The notes beneath the pieces were generated by a model, which made no database searches, was not told the DNA's origin, and saw only the letters and a list, made by a program, of their open reading frames with translations. Below, one piece after another: positions 6,801 to 15,354 of a stretch of DNA of 40,553 nucleotides. The stretch's first letter is position 1; each line of letters begins with the position of its first letter. The position numbers and the translations under genes were made by a program. Source of the stretch: Candidatus Methanimicrococcus labiotermitis (GTDB lineage Archaea; Halobacteriota; Methanosarcinia; Methanosarcinales; Methanosarcinaceae); contig WRCE01000016.1 of the NCBI GenBank assembly GCA_009784005.1, forward strand, positions 1 through 40,553, written 5' to 3'.

Positions 6801-8175
6801 AGACCTCACCAATATTAGGATAAATGAGATTAAAAGCGGGAACACCGCCATATCTTCCTTCCAAATACGCTTTATCAATTTTTTTATCGAACCGTTCATT
6901 ATATTCGTCCAATGAATAGAGAGATGTAGCGCCACTGTTGTCTTTATCGATGAACCAAATCTCGTCCCGGCGCAGTAAATCCAAATCCAATAATCGTGAT
7001 TCATGCGTTGTAATAACTAATTGCGTGTTTTTCGTCTTTGAAATTGACAGGAACGTCTCGATGAATTTTCGAGTGAGTTGGGGATGCAAACTTCTGTCCA
7101 ACTCGTCCACAAAATAAATTTTATCTTCGGAAGAAATCAAAATTTCGATGAAATCGAATAGCCTTTTCGTTCCGTCAGATTCTTCCTCAAAGTTCAAATA
7201 TTGGCTGCCGTGTTTAAAATGTAAAGTTTTGACACTCATTTTATCGCTGTCCGTAGGACACTCAATGACCAAGAAATTATCCGCGGATCTTGAAGTGAAT
7301 GCAATATTTCCATTTTTATCTTTAAGGCTCGGATTATTTTGCAAATCTCTTTTCGCATTGGCAATCAGATTCAATACAAGTGCTTTGTCTTGAAAAGAAA
7401 GATTATCATACTCATCCAAAGAAGACTCCTTAATCTCATAATTTGAAATGCCGGTGCCGAATGCAGTAATAATTTCACATATTCTTTCGTAGTTTGACTC
7501 CTTGTTTAAAATATAATTAAACTCGGAAACCGTGCTCGGCAGAATAATATTGATGCTATTGCAAATCCAATCATATATTTCTTTAAAAATCAATATTTCA
7601 GATTTTTGGATAAAAATACTATTTCCTTTCGAATTAATATCTTTTAAGAAAAAGACATTCGGATTGTCTTTAATATCATCAGAGTAAACCGAAAATTTAT
7701 TTTTCAGTAAACGACTGCTGATATTGAGGAAGTTATCTATCTTTTTATTTCCGATATCTCTTTTAAATATAGGATGGGATGCATCTTTTTTTATTTCATA
7801 TAACCACTCTGAGAGGAGTTGGCCTTGGCTGAGCATTAATTCAAACCCGTATGCATAGTATTTATTGCCCCTTTTTATTTCAAATTCAAAGTAGCTGGGC
7901 TTATTTTTATTCTCTTCCTTTAATTTGAAATAGTTATTAGCCGGTACTTTAAATTCACCTTGGCGGAGCACAAATTGAGCAAAATAAACGGCTTTAATCA
8001 GATTGGACTTTCCCGATGCATTAGAACCAAAAACAGAACCGAACTTTAAAAGTTTTAAATTGTCTTTATCTTTAAATACTCGTTCTTGTTTGCTTCTTGT
8101 TTGGCCCGCAATCATTGAAAACTCTTGAACTTCGTCAAATGATAAAAAATTACCAACTTTAAATCGTATCAACAT
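6790..8175 (-). CDS. AAA ATPase (AAA_15/AAA_21, AbiLi/RloA-like), partner of RloB
   Basis: This 461-residue ABC/SMC-like ATPase starts MLIRFKVGNFLSFDEVQEFSM, the usual opening of the AAA_15/AbiLi group. The Walker A is GSNASGKSN near residue 51. The Walker B region is IYFVDELDRSLHPQL near residue 365, followed by the switch histidine in ITTHESRLLD. It overlaps rloB by 11 bp (ATG of rloB inside the last codons). In characterised pairs the ATPase senses infection and controls the nuclease partner; which trigger applies here is unknown. The module lies on the minus strand between sirC and hemA, genes usually adjacent in Methanosarcina heme clusters, so it looks inserted. A 14-bp palindrome sits immediately upstream of its start. 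Confidence 0.88.
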   Translation of the reverse strand: MLIRFKVGNFLSFDEVQEFSMIAGQTRSKQERVFKDKDNLKLLKFGSVFGSNASGKSNLIKAVYFAQFVLRQGEFKVPANNYFKLKEENKNKPSYFEFEIKRGNKYYAYGFELMLSQGQLLSEWLYEIKKDASHPIFKRDIGNKKIDNFLNISSRLLKNKFSVYSDDIKDNPNVFFLKDINSKGNSIFIQKSEILIFKEIYDWICNSINIILPSTVSEFNYILNKESNYERICEIITAFGTGISNYEIKESSLDEYDNLSFQDKALVLNLIANAKRDLQNNPSLKDKNGNIAFTSRSADNFLVIECPTDSDKMSVKTLHFKHGSQYLNFEEESDGTKRLFDFIEILISSEDKIYFVDELDRSLHPQLTRKFIETFLSISKTKNTQLVITTHESRLLDLDLLRRDEIWFIDKDNSGATSLYSLDEYNERFDKKIDKAYLEGRYGGVPAFNLIYPNIGEVYED

Positions 8176-8183
8176 ATTCGCAA

Positions 8184-8197
8184 CACATCCGGATGTG
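8184..8197 (-). promoter_or_regulatory. Perfect 14-bp palindrome at the start of the ATPase-rloB transcript, candidate operator
   Basis: cacatccggatgtg is a perfect palindrome 9 bp upstream of the ATPase ATG. A minus-strand TATA-like box (aataaata, bases 8220-8227) lies about 26 bp further upstream, so the palindrome should cover the transcription start. A second palindrome, gtgaaaatttcac (8257-8269), lies in the same divergent region. Confidence 0.5.
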
Positions 8198-8379
8198 AAA
8201 AAGTCACATAATTATTGCTTATTTATTGAATATCAAGTTAAATAACTTTCTATTCGGTGAAAATTTCACTAATCGGACATTCGATATTATTTTTGACCTC
8301 GGGAAACATTCATATGAGAGATGCATTAATTAGTATTGTTTTCGGCATTAATTCATCATACTCCTAACGGTTAGATTCT

Positions 8380-9633
8380 ATGAACGAAATTTCAAGCATG
8401 GTGATCTCTCACAAAAAAGCGACGGTCGCAGAAATGGAATGCGTGTGGCCGCTGTCAACGGAGGAGCTCTTGGAAAAGCTCCATGAGAGTGAAGCGGTTG
8501 AGGAGTGCGTTATTTTAAAAACCTGTAATCGCGCCGAGATTTATGTTGTTTCCGAAAAGGGAAGCAGCGTTTTATTCAACTTTTCTAAAAAAATCGGCGC
8601 AGAATCTCGAATTGTTGATTTTCACAATCATGAAGAATCGCTGGACCACCTTCTTCGCCTGACCTGCGGCCTTGAATCCATGATTATGGGCGAGGACCAG
8701 ATTTTGGGCCAAATCCGCGACGCTTACAATCTGGCGGTCAAAAAGAAGACCATCGGACGCGTCTTAGATACCGCCTTCACCAAGGCGATTCAAGTCGGCA
8801 AACGCGCGCGGACGGAAACGCGTATCAACGAAGGCTCCGTTTCCATCGGCTCTGCCGCTGTCGAACTTGCCGAAGACTGCCTCGGCGGTCTGGACGGCAA
8901 AACCATCATGGTTGTCGGCGTCGGCGAAATCGGCGTGCTGGTCGCGCGGGCGCTCGCGGATAAAAACTTAGAAGGCATTTACATTTCCAACCGAACATAC
9001 GCCAAAGCGAAAGAACTGGCATACGAACTCGGCGGCGAAGCGATTCATTTTGACGACTTCCCGAACTACTTAATGACAGCCGACGTCGTCATCAGCGCAA
9101 CGGGCGCGCCCCACTGCGTGATTTCCAAAAAAACCGTCGAAGAAGCCATACCCTTCAGAAACGGCAAACCCCTTTTCATGGTGGACATCGCCAATCCGCG
9201 CGACATCGAAGAAACCGTGAGGGAACTAAACGACGTCACGCTTTGCAACATAGACAACCTGCGCGTCGTCAGCGAAAAAACCCTGAAAATGCGCAACGAA
9301 GAAGCGAAAAAAGTCATCGAAATCATCAACGAAGAACTCATCCTATTGAGCAAACAATACAAGCGCCAAAAAGCGGATGACATCATCGCCGAACTCTACC
9401 GCAACGTATACGACATACGCGAAGAAGAAAAAATGAAAGCCGTGCATAAACTTCGCGTGAAACACACAATCGGCGAATTTGAAGAAACCGTCCTTGAAAA
9501 CTTAACGCACAGCATCGCCAATCAAATCTTAGCGGAACCGACAAAAGTCCTCCGAAACGCCGCCGAATCCGGCGATGACGAACTATTGGACGCCGTCGCC
9601 CGTGTTTTCAACATCATCCGCGAGAAAAAATAA
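8380..9633 (+). CDS. hemA: Glutamyl-tRNA reductase
   Basis: HemA reduces glutamyl-tRNA(Glu) to glutamate-1-semialdehyde with NADPH, the first committed step of tetrapyrrole synthesis and so the source for heme, F430 and corrinoids. Catalytic Cys is in LKTCNRAEIY (near residue 50). GLESMIMGEDQILGQIRDAY, KAIQVGKRARTET and the Rossmann motif VVGVGEIG near residue 190 follow, then a C-terminal helical dimerisation domain. At 417 residues it is normal. There is no strong Shine-Dalgarno before ATG 8380, but MNEISSMVISHKKA matches the usual N-terminus. It belongs with the ahb-sirC genes but is separated from them by the divergent ATPase-rloB pair, so it must have its own promoter in 8176-8379. Confidence 0.95.
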   Translation: MNEISSMVISHKKATVAEMECVWPLSTEELLEKLHESEAVEECVILKTCNRAEIYVVSEKGSSVLFNFSKKIGAESRIVDFHNHEESLDHLLRLTCGLESMIMGEDQILGQIRDAYNLAVKKKTIGRVLDTAFTKAIQVGKRARTETRINEGSVSIGSAAVELAEDCLGGLDGKTIMVVGVGEIGVLVARALADKNLEGIYISNRTYAKAKELAYELGGEAIHFDDFPNYLMTADVVISATGAPHCVISKKTVEEAIPFRNGKPLFMVDIANPRDIEETVRELNDVTLCNIDNLRVVSEKTLKMRNEEAKKVIEIINEELILLSKQYKRQKADDIIAELYRNVYDIREEEKMKAVHKLRVKHTIGEFEETVLENLTHSIANQILAEPTKVLRNAAESGDDELLDAVARVFNIIREKK

Positions 9634-9953
9634 ACACAAACAGACCTCTTATCTCCTGCCCTTTTAAGATTCGGCATACTTTTAACTTATAATATACTTA
9701 TAAAAACAACTTTTAAAAACATACTTTTAATGATACAATCCTCGCTTGACTGCCGCCCTCGATTTCAAAGCTCTCATCCGGCTTCATTATCACAACGTAT
9801 CGGCATCATTGGATTAATATCCGGTTCTTTCAGAAAAAAATAAATATAGTAAGTTTTAAAATAAAAAAACAAGAGAGAATTTCTTGAATAATTAAATCAA
9901 GATTGAATCAAAATTGAATCAAAAAACAACGACTGAAAATTGAGAGGATAATT

Positions 9954-10349
9954 ATGGATAAAATAAAAGATATTATCGGCGAACCGATGGACTTAGTGAT
10001 CATCTCTCAAACCGAGGATGAAGACTACTGCATCTGCGTGATTGAAATCCGCGATGACGCCCCGATTTACAAAATCAAACTGTATCAAGACCCCTTGGAC
10101 CTTGAAGGCAAAAGCTTAACCAAAGCGCTGGAAGAATTGGATGACTTCTCCAAAGTATTTTCCGAAGAATCCAACGACATTTGTGAAATCATAAGCATCC
10201 ACCGCGACTTTTGGCTGTTGCCGGAAATCACAGCCGACGAGTGCGGCAAACTGCCGGTGAAAGTCATTTCAAGCTGGACAGAACTTGAAGACATCCTTCG
10301 CAAAGGAAAAGGCATCAAAGGGCTGTTTAACTATTTTGCGTTAGAATAA
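9954..10349 (+). CDS. Hypothetical acidic protein, 131 residues
   Basis: I do not recognise this family. The product is rich in Asp and Glu (for example QTEDEDYCICVIEIRDDAP), has no signal peptide or membrane segment, and ends KGIKGLFNYFALE. Predicted strands and helices alternate, suggesting a small soluble alpha/beta protein. The start has GAGAGGA upstream, a good ribosome binding site, and base composition resembles neighbouring genes, so it is probably real. It lies downstream of hemA, after 320 bp of AT-rich non-coding DNA, where hemB might be expected in a heme cluster; it has no resemblance to HemB. Confidence 0.7.
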   Translation: MDKIKDIIGEPMDLVIISQTEDEDYCICVIEIRDDAPIYKIKLYQDPLDLEGKSLTKALEELDDFSKVFSEESNDICEIISIHRDFWLLPEITADECGKLPVKVISSWTELEDILRKGKGIKGLFNYFALE

Positions 10350-10815
10350 AAATCAGAACAATTGATTCGAATAATTAATTAGAAGAATGAATAAGTTTCA
10401 AGTATCTTTCTGAAAATTGCAGCCGGAACAAAGGCCGTAATTTTGTTTCATTCTCATTTTGTTTTACTGATTTTGTTTCATTCTTATTTTGCTTCATTTC
10501 TGATTTTGCTTCATTCTAATTTTGTTGCATTTAGATTTTGTTGCATTTAGATTTTGTTGCATTTAGATTTTATTTCATTTATTCACATTAAATCAAAAAA
10601 GCAGACGTGGTACTGCAGGTAACCTCAAAACGAAACCCTCCTCACCTCGAAAAGACGGTTCATTTTTGAAAAAAGGTAGGCGAGGTGCCGAAGGCATCCT
10701 CCAAAACGTAAACTTCTTCCATTCCGGAAAAACTATTCATTAAAAAATAAACGAAAAAAGTAATCGGGGTGCCGAAGGCACCCCTCAAAAAGCAAACTGA
10801 CTCCACCCCGGAAGG
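10350..10815. repeat. Non-coding gap with degenerate T-rich repeats and GAA-loop hairpins
   Basis: Bases 10440-10570 contain a degenerate array of ttttgtttcatt- and tttgttgcatttaga-type units. Bases 10766-10784 form a perfect hairpin (ggggtgcc, loop gaa, ggcacccc), and 10683-10700 hold a weaker relative (gaggtgcc gaa ggcatcct). I see no gene. The paired hairpins could be decayed copies of one small mobile hairpin element. Confidence 0.6.
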
Positions 10816-10858
10816 AAAAATCGTGACCGGAGCGAAGCGTAGGCCACGATTTTTTTTT
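10816..10858 (-). terminator. Hairpin with T-run downstream of hdrD
   Basis: Arms aaaaatcgtg (10816-10825) and cacgattttt (10845-10854) pair, leaving a 19-nt loop. Read on the minus strand the hairpin follows the hdrD stop (10861-10863) by a few bases and ends in a T-run, and it is nearly symmetrical for both strands. Confidence 0.65.
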
Positions 10859-10860
10859 GT

Positions 10861-12153
10861 TCAATCCTTCACATTACTCAAACCAAGCGCGCGAGCGCAG
10901 ATTTCAATAACGTCTTCAATCACAATATCAGCGCGCGGGTTTTCTTCTGCCAAAAGGGCATCGCGGCCGTCAGAGAGGTTTCTCTTACAGAACGGGCAAG
11001 CCTGCGCAAAGATGTTTGTCTTTGTCTTCGGCTCGTCTTCGGGGTAAAGAACACTCATGGCGTCGCCGACACGAAGCTTGGCAACCGAAAGTGACAATTC
11101 GGGCATACCGGACTTGACGCCGCCGCCGGCGCCGCAGCATCTTTGGTATGCTCTGTTGCGTTTCATATCAACAAATTCCATGCCGGGCATGCTTTGAAGA
11201 ACTTTTCTCGGGGCGTCGTAAACGCCGACGTGACGGCCAAGGTGGCACGGGTCGTGGTACGTGACGAGTTTGTCTTCGCCAAAGGGCTTTTGAACCCAGT
11301 CGACTTCGCCGGCTTTGATTTTTTCTGCCAAAAACTGAGAAACGTGCATCACTTTGAAAGGCTTCTTTTCGCCGAGAAGTCTGGGCCAGTCGACAAGAGA
11401 CGCTCTGAAACAGCCGGAACAGGCGTAAAGAACAGTTGTCGCGCCTTTGGCTTCGATGTTCTTGACATTGGACTGCACCAATCTCTTTGCCAGCTCTTCT
11501 TCTTTATGGAACTGGCCGGTTCTGATTAAAACGGAACCGCAGCAAGCTTCGTCTTCACCAAGCGTACAGAATTCAACGCCGAGTTTGTTTAAAACACGAG
11601 CCGTGGAAACAGCGAGGTTGGTCTGCTTAATGCCGGCCGTACAACCCGTGAAATAAAGGATGTCGGCTTTGTCGGCGATTTTAACGTCGTCGGGAATCCA
11701 GCTCAAACGGTGGTCCTTGGGCTCATTGTATGAGTTAAAGGTATCGTTGATGATTTTCGGCATCGTGTTTTGTTTACCGTACGGACCGGTTCCTCTTTTA
11801 ACGAGATTGGCGCGCATGGCTTCCCAAAGTTCGACGGTGTTGATAGCGGCTTCACAGACTGTTGCGCAAATGCCGCAGGTGGTACAGCCGTGAACATCAT
11901 CTTTAAAGGCGACGAATTCTTCTTCGGTGATTTCTCTGGGGCCGAAAAGGGTTGCCCAAAAACCGTAAGATTTGTCAATGAAACGCTTCCAGCGGTAGAT
12001 TTTGTCGCGCGGGGAAAGACCCGGGCTGAATCCTGAACCTTCGTAGGTCGGACACCATTCGGCGCATTCACCGCAGCGCATGCAGCCGTCAAGTTCCATT
12101 AACTGGACAGCGGTCATGTTTTTAATATCAAGAGACGGGGCTCTTCTTGCCAT
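10861..12153 (-). CDS. hdrD: Heterodisulfide reductase subunit D
   Basis: HdrD is the catalytic iron-sulfur subunit of the membrane-bound HdrDE, which reduces CoM-S-S-CoB with electrons from reduced methanophenazine. Two [4Fe-4S] motifs ([12 protein letters not shown] near residue 25 and [11 protein letters not shown] near 92) are followed by two CCG domains: GCTAG, EACCGS and CSGC, then [17 protein letters not shown] and CPFC. All ligands are present. The product is 430 residues. Its ATG overlaps the hdrE stop in TAATG, so the two subunits are coupled. HdrDE marks cytochrome-containing Methanosarcinales. Confidence 0.96.
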   Translation of the reverse strand: MARRAPSLDIKNMTAVQLMELDGCMRCGECAEWCPTYEGSGFSPGLSPRDKIYRWKRFIDKSYGFWATLFGPREITEEEFVAFKDDVHGCTTCGICATVCEAAINTVELWEAMRANLVKRGTGPYGKQNTMPKIINDTFNSYNEPKDHRLSWIPDDVKIADKADILYFTGCTAGIKQTNLAVSTARVLNKLGVEFCTLGEDEACCGSVLIRTGQFHKEEELAKRLVQSNVKNIEAKGATTVLYACSGCFRASLVDWPRLLGEKKPFKVMHVSQFLAEKIKAGEVDWVQKPFGEDKLVTYHDPCHLGRHVGVYDAPRKVLQSMPGMEFVDMKRNRAYQRCCGAGGGVKSGMPELSLSVAKLRVGDAMSVLYPEDEPKTKTNIFAQACPFCKRNLSDGRDALLAEENPRADIVIEDVIEICARALGLSNVKD

Positions 12154-12995
12154 TAGTGTTCGCCTCCTTTGTTAACAATCATCGACAGGGGCGCCGCGAC
12201 AGCGTGGATATATTTGCTGTACGGGATAAACGCAAAACCGATGAACAACGCCAAAATACTGTGCGTCAAAGCGATTTCCTTCACATACGTCAAGAAGGGC
12301 GTCATACCGCCGAGCGTCCAGAAGAGATAGTCGTAGTGGATGAAGTCAACTCCCGTGAAATCGGTAATACCGAACGCGATGTATCTGCCTGCGTGAGCGA
12401 CAAAACCGGTCACGACGACAATGAAAAGCGTGACAATCAAAATAGAGTCATAGGAGTTGGTGTTCTCTTTGACTTTCTTGATAAAAAGTCTGCGCGCAAT
12501 CGCGATAATGACACCAAAGAGAAGCACATAGCCGAGAATCTGATTCGGGAACTGTAAGAATTCTCTGAACCATTCGGGGTCAATGTAGTGAAAGCCGACT
12601 AAGTAAATCATTTCAACGGCAAACATCAGACCGGATAATGAGAAAAGGCCCATCCAGCCGATGAAAATGAGCATGTGCATAAACCAGCGGAGCGGGTCAG
12701 CGCGTGCGGTTCTTCTCAGAAGAAGGACATCAAAAACCAATGTTTCCAAAATGTTCTGTTCGTGGTGGATTGAGTGTGATCTCAATTGTTTCCAATAAGT
12801 TTTAAAAAAAACCATGAAGTTGCCTTTGCGGCCGTCTGCCGGGTCCAAACCCCAGCCTTCAGACCCCTGACTCCACTTGCGGATGTTGAAATAAAAGCCC
12901 ACAAGAAGAAGAAAAACAGCCATAAAGGCTACGGCCATCATAACATTAAATGTTAACGATACGCCGGCAACTCCAGAGAAGTATTCCATTGCCAT
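12153..12995 (-). CDS. hdrE: Heterodisulfide reductase subunit E (cytochrome b)
   Basis: HdrE is the membrane b-type cytochrome that oxidises methanophenazine and hands electrons to HdrD. About five hydrophobic segments are visible: near residues 15-35 ([13 protein letters not shown]), 105-130 ([19 protein letters not shown]), 150-168, 180-200 ([15 protein letters not shown]) and 240-262 ([13 protein letters not shown]). Conserved His residues include those in [17 protein letters not shown] and GFVAHAGRY, candidates for heme or surface ligands. The length of 280 residues is normal. The start is supported by GGAGAAT upstream. It heads a two-gene operon with hdrD and depends on heme from the Ahb pathway encoded earlier in the window. 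Confidence 0.93.
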   Translation of the reverse strand: MAMEYFSGVAGVSLTFNVMMAVAFMAVFLLLVGFYFNIRKWSQGSEGWGLDPADGRKGNFMVFFKTYWKQLRSHSIHHEQNILETLVFDVLLLRRTARADPLRWFMHMLIFIGWMGLFSLSGLMFAVEMIYLVGFHYIDPEWFREFLQFPNQILGYVLLFGVIIAIARRLFIKKVKENTNSYDSILIVTLFIVVVTGFVAHAGRYIAFGITDFTGVDFIHYDYLFWTLGGMTPFLTYVKEIALTHSILALFIGFAFIPYSKYIHAVAAPLSMIVNKGGEH

Positions 12996-13521
12996 TTATA
13001 AATTCTCCATTTCTACTAAATTTGAAAGTTTGAAAGCAAATGCCTTTTCAGCCTCTTCCTTTGCAGTTGTCAACGAAACACGCCCTCTGAGGATATGATT
13101 AAATGACATTCAGGCAGAAAGCCAACCGAACCAAACAGTAATTAATCAATAATATAATCAATAATAATGATTAGAATGACTTATTTTGTTTTGACGCCGT
13201 CTCAGCATTATGACTCAGAATATTACTCAGCATAATCACTCAGCAAATAACAAACTGAAACACTGAAACACTGAAACAGACGACGTTCATGTCACTCTAT
13301 CAAGTCAACCCTTCTTCGCTAAGAGAAGAAAATGACCCGACTCGGCAGAGTCGATGATAGAAGTTAGTAGTAGGCACTTTGCACCAATGGTATTTAAACA
13401 TTATCACCCACGCAACCGTTTAACAAAGCGGAATAATTCAATCAGCCATGATTTTTTTTGGAAGGATTTATAAAAGGCCAACCGACAAAACAATAAATAA
13501 TATCCCGTATTCTTTTGCCTT
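12996..13521. promoter_or_regulatory. Divergent control region of hdrED and trmJ with a long hdrE leader
   Basis: A minus-strand TATA-like box (tttaaata, 13391-13398) lies almost 400 bp upstream of hdrE, which would give a leader of about 370 nt. The leader contains a small hairpin gactc-ggca-gagtc (13339-13352) near its 5' end and an array of ctcagaata/ctcagcataa and actgaaac units at 13190-13280. No ORF or known RNA fits here. Another AT-rich box nearer to hdrE cannot be excluded. Confidence 0.4.
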
Positions 13522-14472
13522 ATGTTAAGCACCCCGCCGGCCGACGGCAGCGACGTTGAAAATGAGAAACGGGAATTTGAAGAGAGCGGATTCGCCGAAA
13601 CCGAAGGCGTAAACGCCGAAACAGATGACGAAAACACATCGATTGATACCGAAAAACGCATACCTCCCCTCAGAATTGTTTTGGTCGAGCCTTTGTATCA
13701 GGGGAATGTCGGGTCTGTCTGCCGGGTCATGAAGAATTTCGGTTTTTCTGAACTTTTTTTAGTCAATCCGTGCCCTTTGGAAGGAGAAGCGCGCGCCATG
13801 TCCGCCCATGCCGTTGATGTTCTTCAAAACGCGGTTATTTGTTCAACGATTGAAGAGGCTGTTGCCGGCTGTGACGTTGTCATCGGGACAACGGGCGTTC
13901 GGGCTTTGAAAGGATGCGACCATGTCAGAACGCCGGCTTTGTTCCCGAACGTTTTGCGCGAGAAAATGGAAGAGTTTCACCCGGATACGAAATTCGCCCT
14001 TCTTTTCGGCCGGGAAGACAAAGGATTTTCCAATGAAGAATTGGAATTCTGCTCAATGATTGCGACGATTCCCGCCTCCCACATTTATCCGATTATGAAT
14101 TTATCCCACGCCGTCGGCATTATGGTTTACGAGCTCTCAGGTTACAGTTTGACAGGGCAATACAAGACGACGGCTTTTGAAGATTTTAACGCCTTGTGCA
14201 ACCATTTTGAAAATGTTTTGGAAGACATGGATTTTGACCCGTTCAAAAAAGAAAAAATGGCGCTCATGATGAAACGTATACTCGCCCGCGCCTCTTTGAC
14301 ACCCTGTGAAGCCAAAACGCTGCGCGGCATTTTCAGAAACATTCAATATTTCGCAGGAAAAGCAAAAGGCGAAGACGTCAGCAAATTCAAAAGCGATATC
14401 AAAAACCAATTTGAAGGCGGCGCGTTTGAAGAAGAATTCAACTTGGATTTTGTCGATAAAATGGACAAATGA
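13522..14472 (+). CDS. trmJ: tRNA (Nm32) 2'-O-methyltransferase TrmJ-like, SpoU family
   Basis: SPOUT methyltransferases of this group methylate the 2'-OH of nucleotide 32 in tRNA. The catalytic domain begins at RIVLVEPLYQGNVGSVCRVMKNFGF (from about residue 52); the knotted SAM-binding part is LLFGREDKGFSNEEL and IMNLSHAVGIMVYEL. The C-terminal helical extension (NHFENVLEDMDFD, RILARASLTPCEAKTLRG) is the part that distinguishes TrmJ from TrmL/TrmH. The first 50 residues are acidic and of low complexity, unlike the family. Substrate choice (C32 or U32) is inferred from the family only. The next 150 bp are a repeat array without genes. Confidence 0.88.
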   Translation: MLSTPPADGSDVENEKREFEESGFAETEGVNAETDDENTSIDTEKRIPPLRIVLVEPLYQGNVGSVCRVMKNFGFSELFLVNPCPLEGEARAMSAHAVDVLQNAVICSTIEEAVAGCDVVIGTTGVRALKGCDHVRTPALFPNVLREKMEEFHPDTKFALLFGREDKGFSNEELEFCSMIATIPASHIYPIMNLSHAVGIMVYELSGYSLTGQYKTTAFEDFNALCNHFENVLEDMDFDPFKKEKMALMMKRILARASLTPCEAKTLRGIFRNIQYFAGKAKGEDVSKFKSDIKNQFEGGAFEEEFNLDFVDKMDK

Positions 14473-14479
14473 AACGAAC

Positions 14480-14572
14480 GTTTACCAATCGTTGAAACAA
14501 ATCGTTAAAACGAATCATTAAACCAATCGGTAAAACCAATCATTAAACCAATCGGTATAACCGGTCGTAAAA
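14480..14572. repeat. Degenerate tandem repeats after trmJ
   Basis: Alternating units of aaaccaatcattaaaccaat and cggtaaaaccaatc type, roughly 12-25 bp, occupy the gap between the convergent trmJ and DUF3788 genes. Confidence 0.75.
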
Positions 14573-14630
14573 AAAAGCGGGAAAAGCAATCGTTATCCAG
14601 GCAGCGCTTTTGAAAACATGCCGTCGACGG

Positions 14631-15083
14631 TCATTTTATGTTTTTCTTGAATTCAATAAGCGTGTCAATCCCGTCAAACAACTCTGTTGAACGTAAATCG
14701 AAAACAAGCGGGAAAAACTTTAACTTTCCCATCTGCTTGGCGTCCTCAATCATTTTCTTAATCTCATCGCCCGCCGAAAGACTCAACGCGTCCGCGCGGG
14801 CTTTTTCCGGGACAAAGATGCTGACTTTAAAAAAACCGTCCCAGATTGAAAGCCAAAAAACAGTTATTTCTTTTTCAGTTCCGCGAGCGGTCGTCCATTT
14901 ATACAGCGCTTTTCCAAGCCATGACGCGCCGTCTTTATAATAACGCCAGTCGACTTGAATATCATGGTTTTTGAGGTTCTCGGTAAATTGTAAATAGGCG
15001 CCGTTTGCTGTGCCGAGCCCTTTTGCGATGATGTCGCTCGTCGGTTCTATGTTTGAGTCGCGTAATAATTGCTGTTCGGTCAC
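14631..15083 (-). CDS. DUF3788 family protein
   Basis: The protein of 150 residues resembles DUF3788, small soluble proteins of unknown function common in anaerobes. Landmarks are DWRYYKDGASWLGKALYKW, a Trp in ITVFWLSIWDGFFKVSIFVPEKAR, and a C-terminal DLRSTELFDGIDTLIEFKK. I chose the GTG at 15081-15083 with GAGG 9 bp upstream. A longer in-frame reading exists but would run through the tRNA-Leu gene and is rejected. It lies about 95 bp downstream of tRNA-Leu in the same direction and may share its transcript. Confidence 0.78.
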   Translation of the reverse strand: MTEQQLLRDSNIEPTSDIIAKGLGTANGAYLQFTENLKNHDIQVDWRYYKDGASWLGKALYKWTTARGTEKEITVFWLSIWDGFFKVSIFVPEKARADALSLSAGDEIKKMIEDAKQMGKLKFFPLVFDLRSTELFDGIDTLIEFKKNIK

Positions 15084-15177
15084 GTTTAACAATCCTCGTT
15101 CTTCTGAATTTTGTATTGTATACGCTTTAAGCGGTAAAAGGCGTAGATAAAATAAACAGCATCGGTAAAAGTTATAG

Positions 15178-15260
15178 TGCGGGGGGTGGGAGTTGAACCC
15201 ACGAATTCCTTCGAAACTGGATCTTAAGTCCAGCGCCTTTGACCACTCGACAACCCCCGC
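15178..15260 (-). tRNA. tRNA-Leu (anticodon UAA)
   Basis: The minus strand folds into a class II tRNA of 83 nt. The acceptor pairs GCGGGGG with CCCCCGC and the discriminator is A. The anticodon stem is CTGGA/TCCAG around loop CTTAAGA, giving UAA, which reads UUA. A long variable arm follows, and the T-arm is GTGGG TTCAACT CCCAC. CCA is not encoded. A T-rich stretch follows the 3' end. Confidence 0.95.
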
Positions 15261-15354
15261 CCTCAAAAAAACGCAGAAAATTAAACAGTCGGGTTTTTCA
15301 TAAACAGAAAAACACTCAAAGCAACGTATTAATCTTAACAATTCTATTTAAAGG

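Noticed and set aside
15084..15341. N-terminal extension of the DUF3788 gene
   Set aside because: The extension would translate the tRNA-Leu gene; the GTG at 15081-15083 with its own ribosome binding site is more credible.
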